In this document: positions 43,344 through 52,966 of the stretch, in pieces | How positions within the stretch are numbered: position 1 is the first letter of the stretch | Layout of the letters: each line of letters begins with the position of its first letter | NCBI RefSeq assembly: GCF_051045985.1 | Contig: NZ_CP157350.1 | Coordinates: 1,240,001-1,304,000, forward strand | Length of the DNA: 64,000 nt | Source: Scardovia wiggsiae | GTDB lineage: Bacteria > Actinomycetota > Actinomycetes > Actinomycetales > Bifidobacteriaceae | Reading direction: 5' to 3' | Made by a program: the position numbers and the translations under genes | The notes under the pieces: model-generated | What the model saw: the letters and a program-made list of their open reading frames with translations, nothing else | Databases searched by the model: none | Told to the model about the DNA's origin: nothing

Positions 43344-45080
43344 CTAGTTGCCGCTTCCATCATCATTATTGTTATCATCATTGCCCCCGTCATTATTGCC
43401 GCCGTTCCCATCCGAATTATCATTCGGCTGGGACCCTTCGGAGGAACCGGAATTCTCAGCCTGATCCATAGTGGCCGAGAGGTTCATAGTACGCCCGTCG
43501 CGGATAACCGTAAGAGTGACCCTACTGCCCATGCGGGTAGCACGGACATACCCAAGAAGGCTTTGCATGCTACCTACGACATTGCCATTGTATCCCACAA
43601 TGGTATCGCCCGGCTTGAGCCCGGCAGCTTCAGCAGGGCTGCCCGCAGCAACATCCCTGACAGCCGCACCTGACCGTGTGGCATTACCTGTTTTAGCAGT
43701 ATCTGTCTGTACTGTGACGCCAAGTGAAACATGCTGTACATGCCCGTTCTTGATAATATCTTCTGCGACCCATTTGACTGTATCCGACGGGATTGCAAAT
43801 CCAATGCCGATGCTTCCCGTACTGCCGCTGGAACCGGAAGTAGAGCGCGTGGATGCTATAGCAGTATTGATGCCGATTATCTTGCCTTCGGCGTTGAACG
43901 ACGGGCCGCCTGAGTTCCCGGAATTTATCGCCGCATCGATCTGGACAGCATTAGTGAATACTGTATTGGATGATGATGAGGAAGACCCCGATTCGGATAA
44001 TACTACCGGACGGTTAAGTGCAGACACCACGCCCGTTGTGGCCGTATTCTCATACCCCAGCGGGTTCCCGATCGCCATAACATCTTCACCTACAGCCAGA
44101 TTCGACGAGCTCGCAAAACTGGCTGCCGTGAGGTTGCTTGGCGGGTTATCGATTTTCAGCACAGCAAGGTCTGTTGTAGGATCAGTCCCCACAACGCTGG
44201 CCCCGTACATTTCGCCGTTAGACATGGTAACGACCATCTGCCCGTTATTGCTCGCCACATGGTTATTTGTAACGATATACCCTTTTTTATCAATGATCAC
44301 ACCGGATCCCATAACCCGGGAAGTCCCTGTCGTGATCGTAATGGAAACAACGGAGGGTGCAACATTCTTGGCTACAGCCTTCCATGTACTTGTGCCGGCA
44401 CTACCGATCTGCGTAGAGGTGCTTCCGCCGCCGCCCGTAGAGGGGTTCAGCCTCGATGAGCGGGAAATCGGGAGAACGCCGCTGTAGACCGCAAGCCACC
44501 CCAGGCCCAGGATCACGAGTGTGATAAGGAGTGAAGTCAGTGTAGAAGTTAAAACAGTACGTCCTGTGCTTTTCGTTGCATCAGCCGGCGACGGCGCTGT
44601 TCCAGAAACAGTTGATGCCCGGCCGGCAGCAGGATTGACAAAAGGATTTGACGCCGTATCTGCCCGGTTTGCCTGACTCACCGGGTGCGCGGGCTGCTGG
44701 GGCTGGCCTGGAACAGGCGGGAACTGTCCGGCTCCGGGCTGAGCCTGATACTGCTGGTACTGCTGCGCCGGCTGATAAGGCTGACCCAGCTGCTGGTCCC
44801 CTGAAAACTGCGGATTGTCTGACTGCCCGGCATTCTGTCCGCTGAACAGCTGCTGCGACAGCTGCTGTGTCTGAGCCATATTCCCGTACTGATACTGCTG
44901 GGTTTGCTGATAAGGCTGTGGGGGCTGCCGGAATCTCGCAGTCTGTTCTGTATGTGCATACTGCGGCTGGGACTGCCCATACTGCGGATATCCCTGCGGA
45001 ATGTATGTATTGTCAGCATCCGTGCCGTACCGCTGGCCGTCCTGCGAAGGCGCTGCAGGATTCCCCTTGCTGTCAGTCAT
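43344..45080 (-). CDS. HtrA/DegP-like serine protease with PDZ domain
   Basis: A 578-residue membrane-anchored protease. The N-terminal 165 residues are Gln/Pro/Tyr-rich and probably cytoplasmic. One helix near residue 190 (LITLVILGLGWLAVYSGVLP) crosses the membrane. The trypsin-like domain has His in VTNNHVASNNG, Asp in TTDLAVLKI and Ser in NSGNSGGPSFN. One PDZ domain follows (AAGLKPGDTIVGYNG), then a Gly/Asn/Asp-rich tail. It degrades or refolds damaged envelope proteins. AAAGGAG lies before the ATG at 45080. Confidence 0.93.
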   Translation of the reverse strand: MTDSKGNPAAPSQDGQRYGTDADNTYIPQGYPQYGQSQPQYAHTEQTARFRQPPQPYQQTQQYQYGNMAQTQQLSQQLFSGQNAGQSDNPQFSGDQQLGQPYQPAQQYQQYQAQPGAGQFPPVPGQPQQPAHPVSQANRADTASNPFVNPAAGRASTVSGTAPSPADATKSTGRTVLTSTLTSLLITLVILGLGWLAVYSGVLPISRSSRLNPSTGGGGSTSTQIGSAGTSTWKAVAKNVAPSVVSITITTGTSRVMGSGVIIDKKGYIVTNNHVASNNGQMVVTMSNGEMYGASVVGTDPTTDLAVLKIDNPPSNLTAASFASSSNLAVGEDVMAIGNPLGYENTATTGVVSALNRPVVLSESGSSSSSSNTVFTNAVQIDAAINSGNSGGPSFNAEGKIIGINTAIASTRSTSGSSGSTGSIGIGFAIPSDTVKWVAEDIIKNGHVQHVSLGVTVQTDTAKTGNATRSGAAVRDVAAGSPAEAAGLKPGDTIVGYNGNVVGSMQSLLGYVRATRMGSRVTLTVIRDGRTMNLSATMDQAENSGSSEGSQPNDNSDGNGGNNDGGNDDNNNDDGSGN

Positions 45081-45363
45081 AAAACTCCTTTTATCAAGTT
45101 GCCTATACCCTATAGAGCGTCTCTGTTTTCCCAATACTACAGTATTAAGGTAACTTTTATGCTATTCCAGCTAAACACAGGTTTTTCTGATTCTTTCCTA
45201 AAAATTCCCTGTGCCCTTAAGGATGAGAAGGCGGATAAGCGGGCAGCAGGACAGGGATGCGACTGATAGACAGCAGCACATTGCTTATAGCCCGGCACTG
45301 GGCGCAGGGCTGCACCAGCATATACATCCATACCGTCCCAATCCGGAACTGCACCCGGATAGG

Positions 45364-46272
45364 TCAGACGATCCGCTGATGGGCAGCCCACAAAGCGAGC
45401 TCCCCGCGGTTGGACAGCTGAAGCTTGCGCAGCACGTGAGAAACATGGGTCTCCACTGTCTTAATAGAAATGAACAGTTCGGAAGCAACTTCCCTGTATG
45501 TATATCCGCGTGCAATAAGCTGCATGACTTCGCGTTCACGGGACGTCAGCACATTAATGCTGATATCTTCAAACTCACCAGGCCAGCCAGCCTGCAGGCC
45601 CTCTGCCGGCTCGGCACTGCGGCCCCAGGAAGGGGCAGCCCAGGTCCCGGGACGGCCGCCGGCTGGAGAGGAAGACGGACCTCCCCCGGTTCCCGGCCGA
45701 CCACGGACATCAGTATCCGCCGAACCCTGAAAAGCAGTCAGTACGAATCCCGCCAGGCGCGGACTGAAAACAGCATACCCCTGGGCTACCTGCTCAATTG
45801 ATGACACCAGGTCGTCCCCGGTGATCGTTTTTGTCACATAGCCCCGCGCCCCTGCACGGATCACAGCGCCCACATCCGCAGGGGAATCCGATACAGACAA
45901 CGCAAGATACAGCGTCCGAGGGGCGTGGGGGACACTTTTCAGGATTATTTCGGAGCCGCCTCCGCCTTCGCCGCCGGGAACGTGCACATCAAGCAGCACA
46001 ACATCAGGCTGGGTGCGCGAGATGGCTGCAACTGCACCTTCAACATCGCCGGCCTCGCTGACAACATCGCATGCCCCGCTGATTGCTGCGATAACACCGC
46101 GGCGGAACATCTCATGGTCATCTATAACGGTAACGCGGATACGCCGGGAAACTGTGCTGCAGCCGTTGCCAGCCTCTGCAGGAGCATCCTTGGCATGCCC
46201 GATGCCTGCGGCATCAGCCGCCTCTGTCGGCGCTGCCCCTGCTGGCTGCTGTTCTGACATATTACCTATCAT
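45364..46272 (-). CDS. NarL/LuxR-type response regulator
   Basis: Receiver domain with IRVTVIDDHEMFRRGV and the phospho-Asp in DVVLLDVHVPGGEG. A C-terminal LuxR-type HTH follows (LTSREREVMQLIARGYTYRE). Between them is a Gly/Pro/Ser-rich insert (about residues 190-230) not seen in the family. It is partnered with the histidine kinase immediately upstream. Start is uncertain: ATG at 46272 and ATG at 46326, which overlaps the kinase stop, are both open. The divergent PspC gene suggests an envelope-stress circuit similar to LiaRS-type systems (inference). Confidence 0.9.
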   Translation of the reverse strand: MIGNMSEQQPAGAAPTEAADAAGIGHAKDAPAEAGNGCSTVSRRIRVTVIDDHEMFRRGVIAAISGACDVVSEAGDVEGAVAAISRTQPDVVLLDVHVPGGEGGGGSEIILKSVPHAPRTLYLALSVSDSPADVGAVIRAGARGYVTKTITGDDLVSSIEQVAQGYAVFSPRLAGFVLTAFQGSADTDVRGRPGTGGGPSSSPAGGRPGTWAAPSWGRSAEPAEGLQAGWPGEFEDISINVLTSREREVMQLIARGYTYREVASELFISIKTVETHVSHVLRKLQLSNRGELALWAAHQRIV

Positions 46273-46318
46273 ATTGGGTCCTGCCCCTTTCTGCTGGCCA
46301 TGCCCCGTATTGTATGTA

Positions 46319-47680
46319 TTACGCATCTGCCTCAGTACCCGGCCCTTCCCCGGCTGCACTGCCGTTTGCAGGGGAAAAAGGCAAAGCCAGCTTAACTTCA
46401 GTCCCCCACCCTTTGCGCGAATCGATCTGGGCTGAGCCTTTACCGCGCCTCATCCTCCCGATAATCGACTCGGTAATGCCCATATGCCCCGGATAGTCAG
46501 CTGTGGCATCAAACCCGTCCCCATGGTCCCGGATGAATATCTGAACAGCCCGCAGGCGGAGAGGGTCAACCTCACAATACACGGATACCGGGGGCCTGCC
46601 ATGATGCACCGCATTCAGCGCAGCTTCCGAAGCGGCTGACAGGAGCGGCTCAAATTCTTTCCGGTACCGGGCATCCCCAACAGTTACAACCTCGATAGGG
46701 ACCCGCGATGAATCTTCTATACGGGCCATGATCCTTTTAAGTTCATGGGTAAGAGTTGTAGGATTCGCAGAAGCACCGCTGCCGGCTGATACACGGCTGT
46801 CAGGGGCAGGTATGGGAACGGAGGCGGATGCTGCAGGATGCCCGGGGGCGTGCGGAGCAGGCGAAGGCACAGCAGCAGGAGCTGCCGAAGCCCTGCCAGC
46901 ACCGTACAGCCACTCCCTCAGTTCACGTTCCTGCGCATGGGCCAAAGCGGCTGCCTCACTGGGATCATCAGCATTCAGCTGGATAAGAGCCAGGGTCTGC
47001 AGCACTGAGTCATGCAGCTGTGCTGTGATATCTGCCCGCAGCTCCTCCTGTGCAGCATGCGCCCTTTCCTTCCCCAGGTCGGAAATAAGGCTGATCCACC
47101 ATGGCGCGACGATCATTACAAGTATGGCAATCAGTATCAGCCCTGCCCCCACGCCTATAAGGAGGGAATTAAAATCAAGGAATGAGCTGAATGCCACAAA
47201 GGTCCCGGTGAATGCCGTCAGGATCCCAGCAAGCACAAGTATATAGCGCATGCTCAGCGACGATGATGCGCGGCCGTGGCGAAGGTCATCAAAAAAACTC
47301 GCCGGATGGTGTTCGGTCAGTATCCCTGTCTGTATCCAGCTCAGGGATATACCGGCGAACAGAAGGACCATGCCCACGATCATGCGCCATTGCAGACGGT
47401 TGAACACTCCCACTAAGCTGACCATAATGCACAGCACTCCAACAATAAAAACCATCCTCCACGGAGAATCAGAATGCCACCCTTCTGATGACTGCTTTGC
47501 GCTCGCTTTATCGACCATATCGCTTAGCGTGGTACGGCGCAGCGGGGAATCATAATGCCGCTGCGGTCCCGGCGCGCCCTCATCATGGGCAGCATCATTG
47601 TGTGCCTCTGCGCTTCTGCCAGTATCCGTGCCGTCTGGATCGGAACCGCGCCCAGTATCTGCCTGTCTGCGATGGTTCAT
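46319..47680 (-). CDS. NarX/DegS-type sensor histidine kinase
   Basis: About 453 residues. Four membrane helices occupy residues about 75-205 with almost no extracellular loop, which fits intramembrane sensing. The HisKA_3 dimerisation box ITAQLHDSVLQTLALIQL carries the phospho-His. An Ala/Pro/Ser-rich insert of about 45 residues precedes the HATPase region, with EFEPLLSAASEAALNAVHHG (N box), IRDHGDGFD and GMGI-like HMGITESIIGRM. The ATG at 47680 is chosen; a GTG six codons earlier is also possible. The pair is divergent from the PspC gene. Confidence 0.92.
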   Translation of the reverse strand: MNHRRQADTGRGSDPDGTDTGRSAEAHNDAAHDEGAPGPQRHYDSPLRRTTLSDMVDKASAKQSSEGWHSDSPWRMVFIVGVLCIMVSLVGVFNRLQWRMIVGMVLLFAGISLSWIQTGILTEHHPASFFDDLRHGRASSSLSMRYILVLAGILTAFTGTFVAFSSFLDFNSLLIGVGAGLILIAILVMIVAPWWISLISDLGKERAHAAQEELRADITAQLHDSVLQTLALIQLNADDPSEAAALAHAQERELREWLYGAGRASAAPAAVPSPAPHAPGHPAASASVPIPAPDSRVSAGSGASANPTTLTHELKRIMARIEDSSRVPIEVVTVGDARYRKEFEPLLSAASEAALNAVHHGRPPVSVYCEVDPLRLRAVQIFIRDHGDGFDATADYPGHMGITESIIGRMRRGKGSAQIDSRKGWGTEVKLALPFSPANGSAAGEGPGTEADA

Positions 47681-47824
47681 ACAGATATTATAAAGCACAC
47701 CGTCAAAGCTGGGGCAGTATACCCTTACAGAAAATCAGAGTAAACCCTTATAGACGTCAGACGTTTTCCGGGCTTTAATTAAAGCATAAGCCCAGTTTCT
47801 ACATAAAAAGGAGACACAAACACA

Positions 47825-49231
47825 ATGTCTGCTACTCATCCATACGGCAGCGGGCCGGAACAGCCGCAGGGCGGACCGCAGCAGCCCGGGAACGCCCAGG
47901 GGCAGCCTGATCCTCCTGTCGGCAACAGCTTCTTCAGATGGATCCGTTCACTGAACATGTACCGTTCCAGCAACCGCTGGATCGGAGGCGTGTCAGGGGC
48001 TATAGCCGGTAAGCTCGGTTGGGACCCTGTGATCATACGGATCCTGTTCTTTGCTTTCTGCATAGCCGGCGGTTCAGGGGTATTCGTATACGCCATCCTG
48101 TGGATATTCCTGCCGGACTCCCGTAATAATGAGATCCTCGCTGAGGAGGCGTTATTTCGCGGCCACACAAGCCGCGCGTTCTGGGCTGCCCTTGTAGCCA
48201 TCCTTCTGGGCGGCGGGCTGAATATCCTAACGCCGTTTATTGGCTGGATAGGCGTGGCGGTCCTGTGCTGCCTGATCGTCATGGTTTCCTTGTCGGGAAA
48301 GGAGGGCCGCGATTCTTTCAAGGACCGTTTTGCACAGCCCGACCGGCAGGGGCAGCCGCGCGGCCGGGAAAGCGCCTACACGCCCTACACACAAAACGAT
48401 ACCGCATACCACACATATCCATATCAATCCAATCCCAACTACTACCAAGGAGCATATCCAATGAACAACAGGTATACTGAGCCCAGCAGGCCTTATGCTG
48501 CGTGGCGCCGCAAAACCGCGGGGCCAGTCGTTGTATCAATAGTCCTGGGGCTCCTCATTATTGCCTTCGGGGTCTATTCCGGAATCGTATACTATCAGGG
48601 CCTCGACTTTTTCAGCGCACTGCGGCTGGGGATTATTTTCTGCACTGCCGCAGTACTGGTTCTTGGGGCTGTTATTATTGTGCTCGGGATCCGTGGGCGT
48701 AAAGCCGGCGGGCTGATGCCGATCAGCATTATCTGCGCGGTTATAATGCTCAGTATTTTAGGTACGTTCAATTCCACAGCTGACATACACAGCAGCCTGG
48801 TACATCCTGTACAAATTACTCTTTCCACTAGAACGCTCGGCCCCGACAGCTACGACAACCTGGTGCAGCACGGTCTTAAAACCAGCTCATCGAATGTGAC
48901 AGTAGATCTGCGAGACTGGGCCTCTGCCCGTCAGACAGCCTGCCCCACCGGCACACTGAATGTTGAAGCATACTTCTCAAAAATTAATATCCGCGTACCC
49001 GACGGCTGCGCAGTACAGTATCAGGGCAAGCATGCAGTTGCAGGTTCTGTCGAAGGATCGGGATTGCCCAGAGGGACAACGCTGGGCAAAGATAAAACCC
49101 TGACAGTCAATGCATCAGCTGTATTCAGCGGAGTTACTGCTTCACCAAGCCCAAGATCCAGGCTGAGCGGGATTTCTAACCAGACATCTAACGATGACAG
49201 CGATAATGGGAATAATGAGGACTGGGACTGA
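47825..49231 (+). CDS. PspC domain envelope-stress protein
   Basis: A 468-residue protein. A Gly/Gln/Pro-rich leader is followed by a PspC domain (SNRWIGGVSGAIAGKLGWDP and FCIAGGSGVFVYAILWIFLP, residues about 48-100). More membrane helices lie at 115-155 and 235-320, followed by an external C-terminal domain with a beta-rich sequence typical of LiaF/DUF4097-like adhesin folds (residues 355-440) and an acidic tail. AAGGAG lies 10 bases before the ATG. It is divergent from the histidine kinase, so a shared control region (47681-47824) is likely. PspC proteins sense or buffer membrane stress in other bacteria. Confidence 0.9.
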   Translation: MSATHPYGSGPEQPQGGPQQPGNAQGQPDPPVGNSFFRWIRSLNMYRSSNRWIGGVSGAIAGKLGWDPVIIRILFFAFCIAGGSGVFVYAILWIFLPDSRNNEILAEEALFRGHTSRAFWAALVAILLGGGLNILTPFIGWIGVAVLCCLIVMVSLSGKEGRDSFKDRFAQPDRQGQPRGRESAYTPYTQNDTAYHTYPYQSNPNYYQGAYPMNNRYTEPSRPYAAWRRKTAGPVVVSIVLGLLIIAFGVYSGIVYYQGLDFFSALRLGIIFCTAAVLVLGAVIIVLGIRGRKAGGLMPISIICAVIMLSILGTFNSTADIHSSLVHPVQITLSTRTLGPDSYDNLVQHGLKTSSSNVTVDLRDWASARQTACPTGTLNVEAYFSKINIRVPDGCAVQYQGKHAVAGSVEGSGLPRGTTLGKDKTLTVNASAVFSGVTASPSPRSRLSGISNQTSNDDSDNGNNEDWD

Positions 49232-49297
49232 TACCAGTGCTGCAGGGCTATTGCTGCCCCAACATGTTCCGGACTATATATCTGAAAGGATTTTACT

Positions 49298-50122
49298 ATG
49301 GTAAATAACAATACTGCATCAGCCCCATTCCCGGGGAATGACGGCAAAAATACTATTGACACAACTGCCGTACAGAGCTCCTCTCCGGGATCTGCTGCAG
49401 ACGTACACACAGATCCTGACAACTCCCCTACCCGGGCTATGCCGGCTGCATCAGATACCCAGGCTATACCGACCGAAACTATGCCCCAGCAGGAAGGGAA
49501 ACCGCAGCAGGCATGGCAGGACCAACAGGATGCCTCTGCACAGTATGCATCTGAGGCATACCGCAACAGCTATCCCGGTTCAGGCAGTATACCCCCGCAG
49601 GGCTCAGGCAGGCCAGGCCCGCAGTATCCGGGATGGGACCAGTATTCAGGGTATCCGGAACATCGACGCCGCAGGCCGCGGATATACTATAAAAAAGGCC
49701 CCTACACCATGACAGTTGTATGGGGGATATTCCTCGTCCTCCTTGGCATAATAGGCATATTCTCTATACTCAGGGTGACCGATTTTATATCACAGGATTA
49801 TATGGCGTTCCTTGGTATTGTGTGCTGCATACTTGTCGGGGCTGCGATAATCATAGGCGGGATAATAGCTGCGGTCAGCAGGGACCGCAGGAAAGCTGGA
49901 GACGGTACAGACGGGTATGACGCTGAAGGCGACCCCGATGATTATCCCGACGGCTATTCTGATGATTACCGTGAGCAGGGTTATGCCAACTACCCGAGCC
50001 CTTCACAGGGGCAGGGGGCTATGCCTGGAGAAGATGAAGGCCCGGGCAGCTCTTCTGCTCCGATGACGGTGGATGCCGCAGCGCCCGACAGCACTGGCAA
50101 TCCTGTCAATGCTGCCCGCTGA
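49298..50122 (+). CDS. Small membrane protein with Pro/Gln-rich N-terminus
   Basis: A 274-residue protein of no named family. Residues 1-125 are Ser/Pro/Gln-rich. A basic stretch (HRRRRPRIYYKKGPY) leads into two membrane helices at about 140-160 and 170-192, followed by an acidic Asp/Tyr/Gly-rich tail. It follows the PspC gene by 66 bases with AAAGGA before the ATG, so they may be cotranscribed. Partner in the envelope-stress module is a guess from position. Function is unknown. Confidence 0.7.
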   Translation: MVNNNTASAPFPGNDGKNTIDTTAVQSSSPGSAADVHTDPDNSPTRAMPAASDTQAIPTETMPQQEGKPQQAWQDQQDASAQYASEAYRNSYPGSGSIPPQGSGRPGPQYPGWDQYSGYPEHRRRRPRIYYKKGPYTMTVVWGIFLVLLGIIGIFSILRVTDFISQDYMAFLGIVCCILVGAAIIIGGIIAAVSRDRRKAGDGTDGYDAEGDPDDYPDGYSDDYREQGYANYPSPSQGQGAMPGEDEGPGSSSAPMTVDAAAPDSTGNPVNAAR

Positions 50123-50238
50123 AATCCCCGGCACGGTCCTGATATGATCTGTGCGGCCATACAGAGCGGCCGCACAGTCTGAACCGGAAGGATTACAAGT
50201 AAAACTATACGCATCAATTTAAATATTTATTATCTATT

Positions 50239-50874
50239 TCATCTATTCACAGGATTCGTGAATAATGACACGCCACGGCGGCCGGTGCAATAAGCATTGC
50301 CCAGCCAGGAGTGGCGGCTGTTGGGCCAGACTGCCCCCAACCGCGGGGCATTCTGGCTCATCCATATACTGGGATATCTGCCGTCGGCACTGCGGGATCC
50401 CAGCAGGTTGAAACCATTTTTATCATGCAGCCAGTCAGGATGCTGGGTAGCAATTGCAAGCCCTTCTTCAAGGGTAAGGGGAAGGCGGTTGTCGGAATCG
50501 ATGAGGCGCCGTGCTACATCCGGTTCGCGGTTAGTATAAGCAGTGCCGGTATGCGGTTCTACAACCAGATAAAACGGCCCCTCCGGCGGTTCGAACCCTT
50601 CCTGGGGCAGGAACCCCAGTACGTCACGCGGCGGCATCGTTGTGAAGCCGGCCCTGCGCTGGATGCTTGTCCGCGCAATAAGGGATTCGGGGGAAACAAG
50701 CTCGCGGGTAGGGACAAGCAGTATATCTCTTCCAAGCTCTACCCTCTCAAGCACTTTGACAAGCGGTTCTGCAAGCGCACGGAAAGCCCCATCCGACATA
50801 TCGGCAACATCGGGATACCCTAAAGCAACGATACGATCAAGCTGCTGAACCAATTCCTGAGAAGACTGCGTCAT
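50239..50874 (-). CDS. DUF5701-like hypothetical protein
   Basis: A 211-residue soluble protein resembling DUF5701 of actinobacteria: LVQQLDRIVALGYP at the N-terminus, then LLVPTRELVSPESLIART, GFLPQEGFEPPEGPFYLVVE and the conserved central ENG-like LEEGLAIATQHPDWL. A Trp-rich end (WMSQNAPRLGAVWPNSRHSWLGNA) follows. No enzymatic motif is visible. ATG at 50874 follows a weak GGGA; an earlier in-frame ATG at 50985 is less likely. Function unknown. Confidence 0.75.
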   Translation of the reverse strand: MTQSSQELVQQLDRIVALGYPDVADMSDGAFRALAEPLVKVLERVELGRDILLVPTRELVSPESLIARTSIQRRAGFTTMPPRDVLGFLPQEGFEPPEGPFYLVVEPHTGTAYTNREPDVARRLIDSDNRLPLTLEEGLAIATQHPDWLHDKNGFNLLGSRSADGRYPSIWMSQNAPRLGAVWPNSRHSWLGNAYCTGRRGVSLFTNPVNR

Positions 50875-51029
50875 GTTCCCAGTATGGCACACACTATGTA
50901 AACATCCCGTGCAGGTATCCAGGCGGTCCTGACAGCGGGGCATATACAGGCCTGAAGGTATTGGAATGCTTCTGCCATGCAGCACCGCGGAATGCTGTTA
51001 TTCTCTGATCCGTGATGTAGTGTGGCAGT

Positions 51030-51911
51030 ATGCCTGAACCTTTAAACAGGGGCGTTTTCCCTGAAACTGCTGTACCGCGGATCACATTATCTGATGGACA
51101 ACGTATCCCGCAGATCGGCCTTGGCGTCCTCCGTATCGGCAACGGTGACGTATCAGCAGTGGTCAGGGCTGCGCTGGAATCCGGATACCGCCATATTGAT
51201 ACTGCTGCAGGCTATGGGAACGAGGAAGGGACTGGGGACGGGATACGCTGCGCAGGTTTCGCCGCCGGAAAGCCGCGGGAATCATTATGGGTAACGACTA
51301 AAGTACGCGATTCCCAGCAGGGTTACGACCAGACACTCAGGGCTTTCGATGCGCAGCTGGAAAGCCTTGGGCTGGACTACGTGGATATGTATATGATCCA
51401 CTGGCCAACGCCTTTCAACTGGCGCAGCGGGGATACCTGGCGGGCTATGGCGCAGCTGCGCAGCCAGGGACTGGTAAAGAGTATCGGCGTATGCAATTTC
51501 ATGCCCGAGCATCTCGACAGGCTTTATGGTGAAGTCGGCGAATATCCTGTTATCAACCAGATTGAGCTGCATCCCACATGGCAGCAGCGGCAGGCGGTGG
51601 AATACTGTACCCATCACGGTATCGCAGTCCAGGCGTACTCCCCTATGGCGCGCGGAGCTGACCTCACAGCAGGGGGCGGCATTATCAGGAAGATTGCCAA
51701 GGCCCATCATAAAACCGAGGCGCAGGTGATCCTCCGCTGGCATATTGAAAACAGGACGGTTATAATCCCCAAAACCACGCACCGTGCACGCATGGCAGAG
51801 AATCTCAGCCTGTTTGATTTCGCACTTACCCCTGACGAACACAAAGCGATCGATTCCCTTGATTCACCGCAGCGGGCCGGGCACGACCCTTATACCTTTT
51901 CGTACAGCTGA
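51030..51911 (+). CDS. Aldo/keto reductase (AKR5-type)
   Basis: A 293-residue NADPH-dependent reductase. Catalytic tetrad: Asp in HIDTAAGYGNEEG, Tyr in the same motif, Lys in LWVTTKVRD and His in MYMIHWPTP. The C-terminal NADPH region (VIIPKTTHRARMAENL) is present. AKR5 members reduce 2,5-diketogluconate, methylglyoxal and other carbonyls. Its GC content fits the core genome, unlike the reductases further right. Start ATG at 51030 has only a weak RBS. Confidence 0.92.
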   Translation: MPEPLNRGVFPETAVPRITLSDGQRIPQIGLGVLRIGNGDVSAVVRAALESGYRHIDTAAGYGNEEGTGDGIRCAGFAAGKPRESLWVTTKVRDSQQGYDQTLRAFDAQLESLGLDYVDMYMIHWPTPFNWRSGDTWRAMAQLRSQGLVKSIGVCNFMPEHLDRLYGEVGEYPVINQIELHPTWQQRQAVEYCTHHGIAVQAYSPMARGADLTAGGGIIRKIAKAHHKTEAQVILRWHIENRTVIIPKTTHRARMAENLSLFDFALTPDEHKAIDSLDSPQRAGHDPYTFSYS

Positions 51912-52081
51912 TAAGGCCGGATTGGGATAAAGGCAGGAAACCGGACTGTCTGGAGTTTCGGGCCGCAAGTTTCGGGCCGCAAATATCAGAAATTATAGAG
52001 CCAAATGTTTTGACTTGATGAAGCTGCTGCTTAAGAGTATAGTAGTGAACAGGTTAGAAACAGGGTAGGGTGAGCAGATAG

Positions 52082-52870
52082 ATGAAAAATGTTATTGTCA
52101 CAGGGGGAAGCTCTGGAATAGGACTGGAAATTGCAAAATTATTGGCAAAAGATGCCGATCATATTGTCCTTGTAGCACGAAATTTGACAAGGCTGATTCA
52201 GGCTAAAGAAGTACTGATAACAATGAATCCGAATTTAAAGATTTCCCTAATCAGTGCTGATTTATCAACGATTGAGGGCATCCGCCGCTGCATTGAGCAG
52301 ATTGAAGATTTAAATCTCGATATTGATAGCCTGGTAAACAATGTCGGCTACGGAGTGAGCGGATTGGCTGACAGTCTGCCTCTTGAGACTGTCGAAAAGG
52401 CTGTGGTGACCAATGCGATGGCGCCGACCCTGCTGACTCAGGCATTTTTAAAAGCCATCATCAAAAACAAGGGAAATATTCTGTTTATCGGAGCAGGAGC
52501 GGCAACACATCCCATGCCCAGTCTGGTTCATTACTCCGCCAGCAAAAATCTCATCCATGGGCTGGTCAGAGGTCTTCGGATTGATTTAAAAGGGACTGAT
52601 GTCCATATAACAGAGATTCAACCGGGACCTGTTGCTACGAATTTCGGGAACAGCAGCAGTTCGTCTTCCTCTCAAGATTTTGCGACGCATAATCCATTGA
52701 AAAAGGTTGAAATCACGCCTCAGCAGTGTGCAAAAGAATCGCTTGCAGCTCTGAAGCGTAATAAATCGTCTTATTATCCTGGAAGAGGCTATCGCTTTAT
52801 TATCCGATTAACCAAGCTGCTTCCAAATTCAGCTATGGAACGCATTCTTCAACGCTTTATTTCACGCTGA
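52082..52870 (+). CDS. Short-chain dehydrogenase, low-GC, probably acquired
   Basis: A 262-residue Rossmann enzyme with VTGGSSGIGLEIAKLL (cofactor glycine motif), NNVGYG and the active YSASK. A Ser-rich patch (GNSSSSSSSQ) replaces the usual substrate-binding loop after the EIQPGPVATNF motif. Base composition is about 41% GC, well below the neighbour at 51.0-51.9 kb. It is followed by its own terminator and then directly by the ISL3 end repeat, so it probably came with the mobile region. Substrate is unknown. Confidence 0.87.
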   Translation: MKNVIVTGGSSGIGLEIAKLLAKDADHIVLVARNLTRLIQAKEVLITMNPNLKISLISADLSTIEGIRRCIEQIEDLNLDIDSLVNNVGYGVSGLADSLPLETVEKAVVTNAMAPTLLTQAFLKAIIKNKGNILFIGAGAATHPMPSLVHYSASKNLIHGLVRGLRIDLKGTDVHITEIQPGPVATNFGNSSSSSSSQDFATHNPLKKVEITPQQCAKESLAALKRNKSSYYPGRGYRFIIRLTKLLPNSAMERILQRFISR

Positions 52871-52882
52871 TATTTAAAATAA

Positions 52883-52905
52883 AGGTTGGAACTCCAGCCT
52901 CTTTT
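52883..52905 (+). terminator. Rho-independent terminator of the SDR gene
   Basis: AGGTTGGA (52883-52890) pairs with TCCAGCCT (52893-52900), allowing one G-T pair, followed by CTTTT. It ends two bases before the ISL3 repeat. Confidence 0.65.
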
Positions 52906-52906
52906 G

Positions 52907-52966
52907 GGCTCTTTGTCAACTGTAGTGGGTTGATAAAAAGTTACAACCTGGAGAGGACCAAATTGG
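52907..52966 (-). mobile_element. ISL3-family end fragment, left copy
   Basis: Sixty bases (GGCTCTTTGTCAACTGTAGT at the outer end) identical to the end of the ISL3 fragment at 61859-61918 and in the same orientation. It includes the last 8 codons of the transposase (TNLVLSRL). It is cut at 52966 by the IS1249-like element, so only this end remains. Confidence 0.93.

Noticed and set aside
47680..47715. A TATAAT 7 bases before the kinase ATG as a leaderless promoter
   Set aside because: No acceptable -35 element at normal spacing; TTGACG lies only 8 bases away, so I did not list it.
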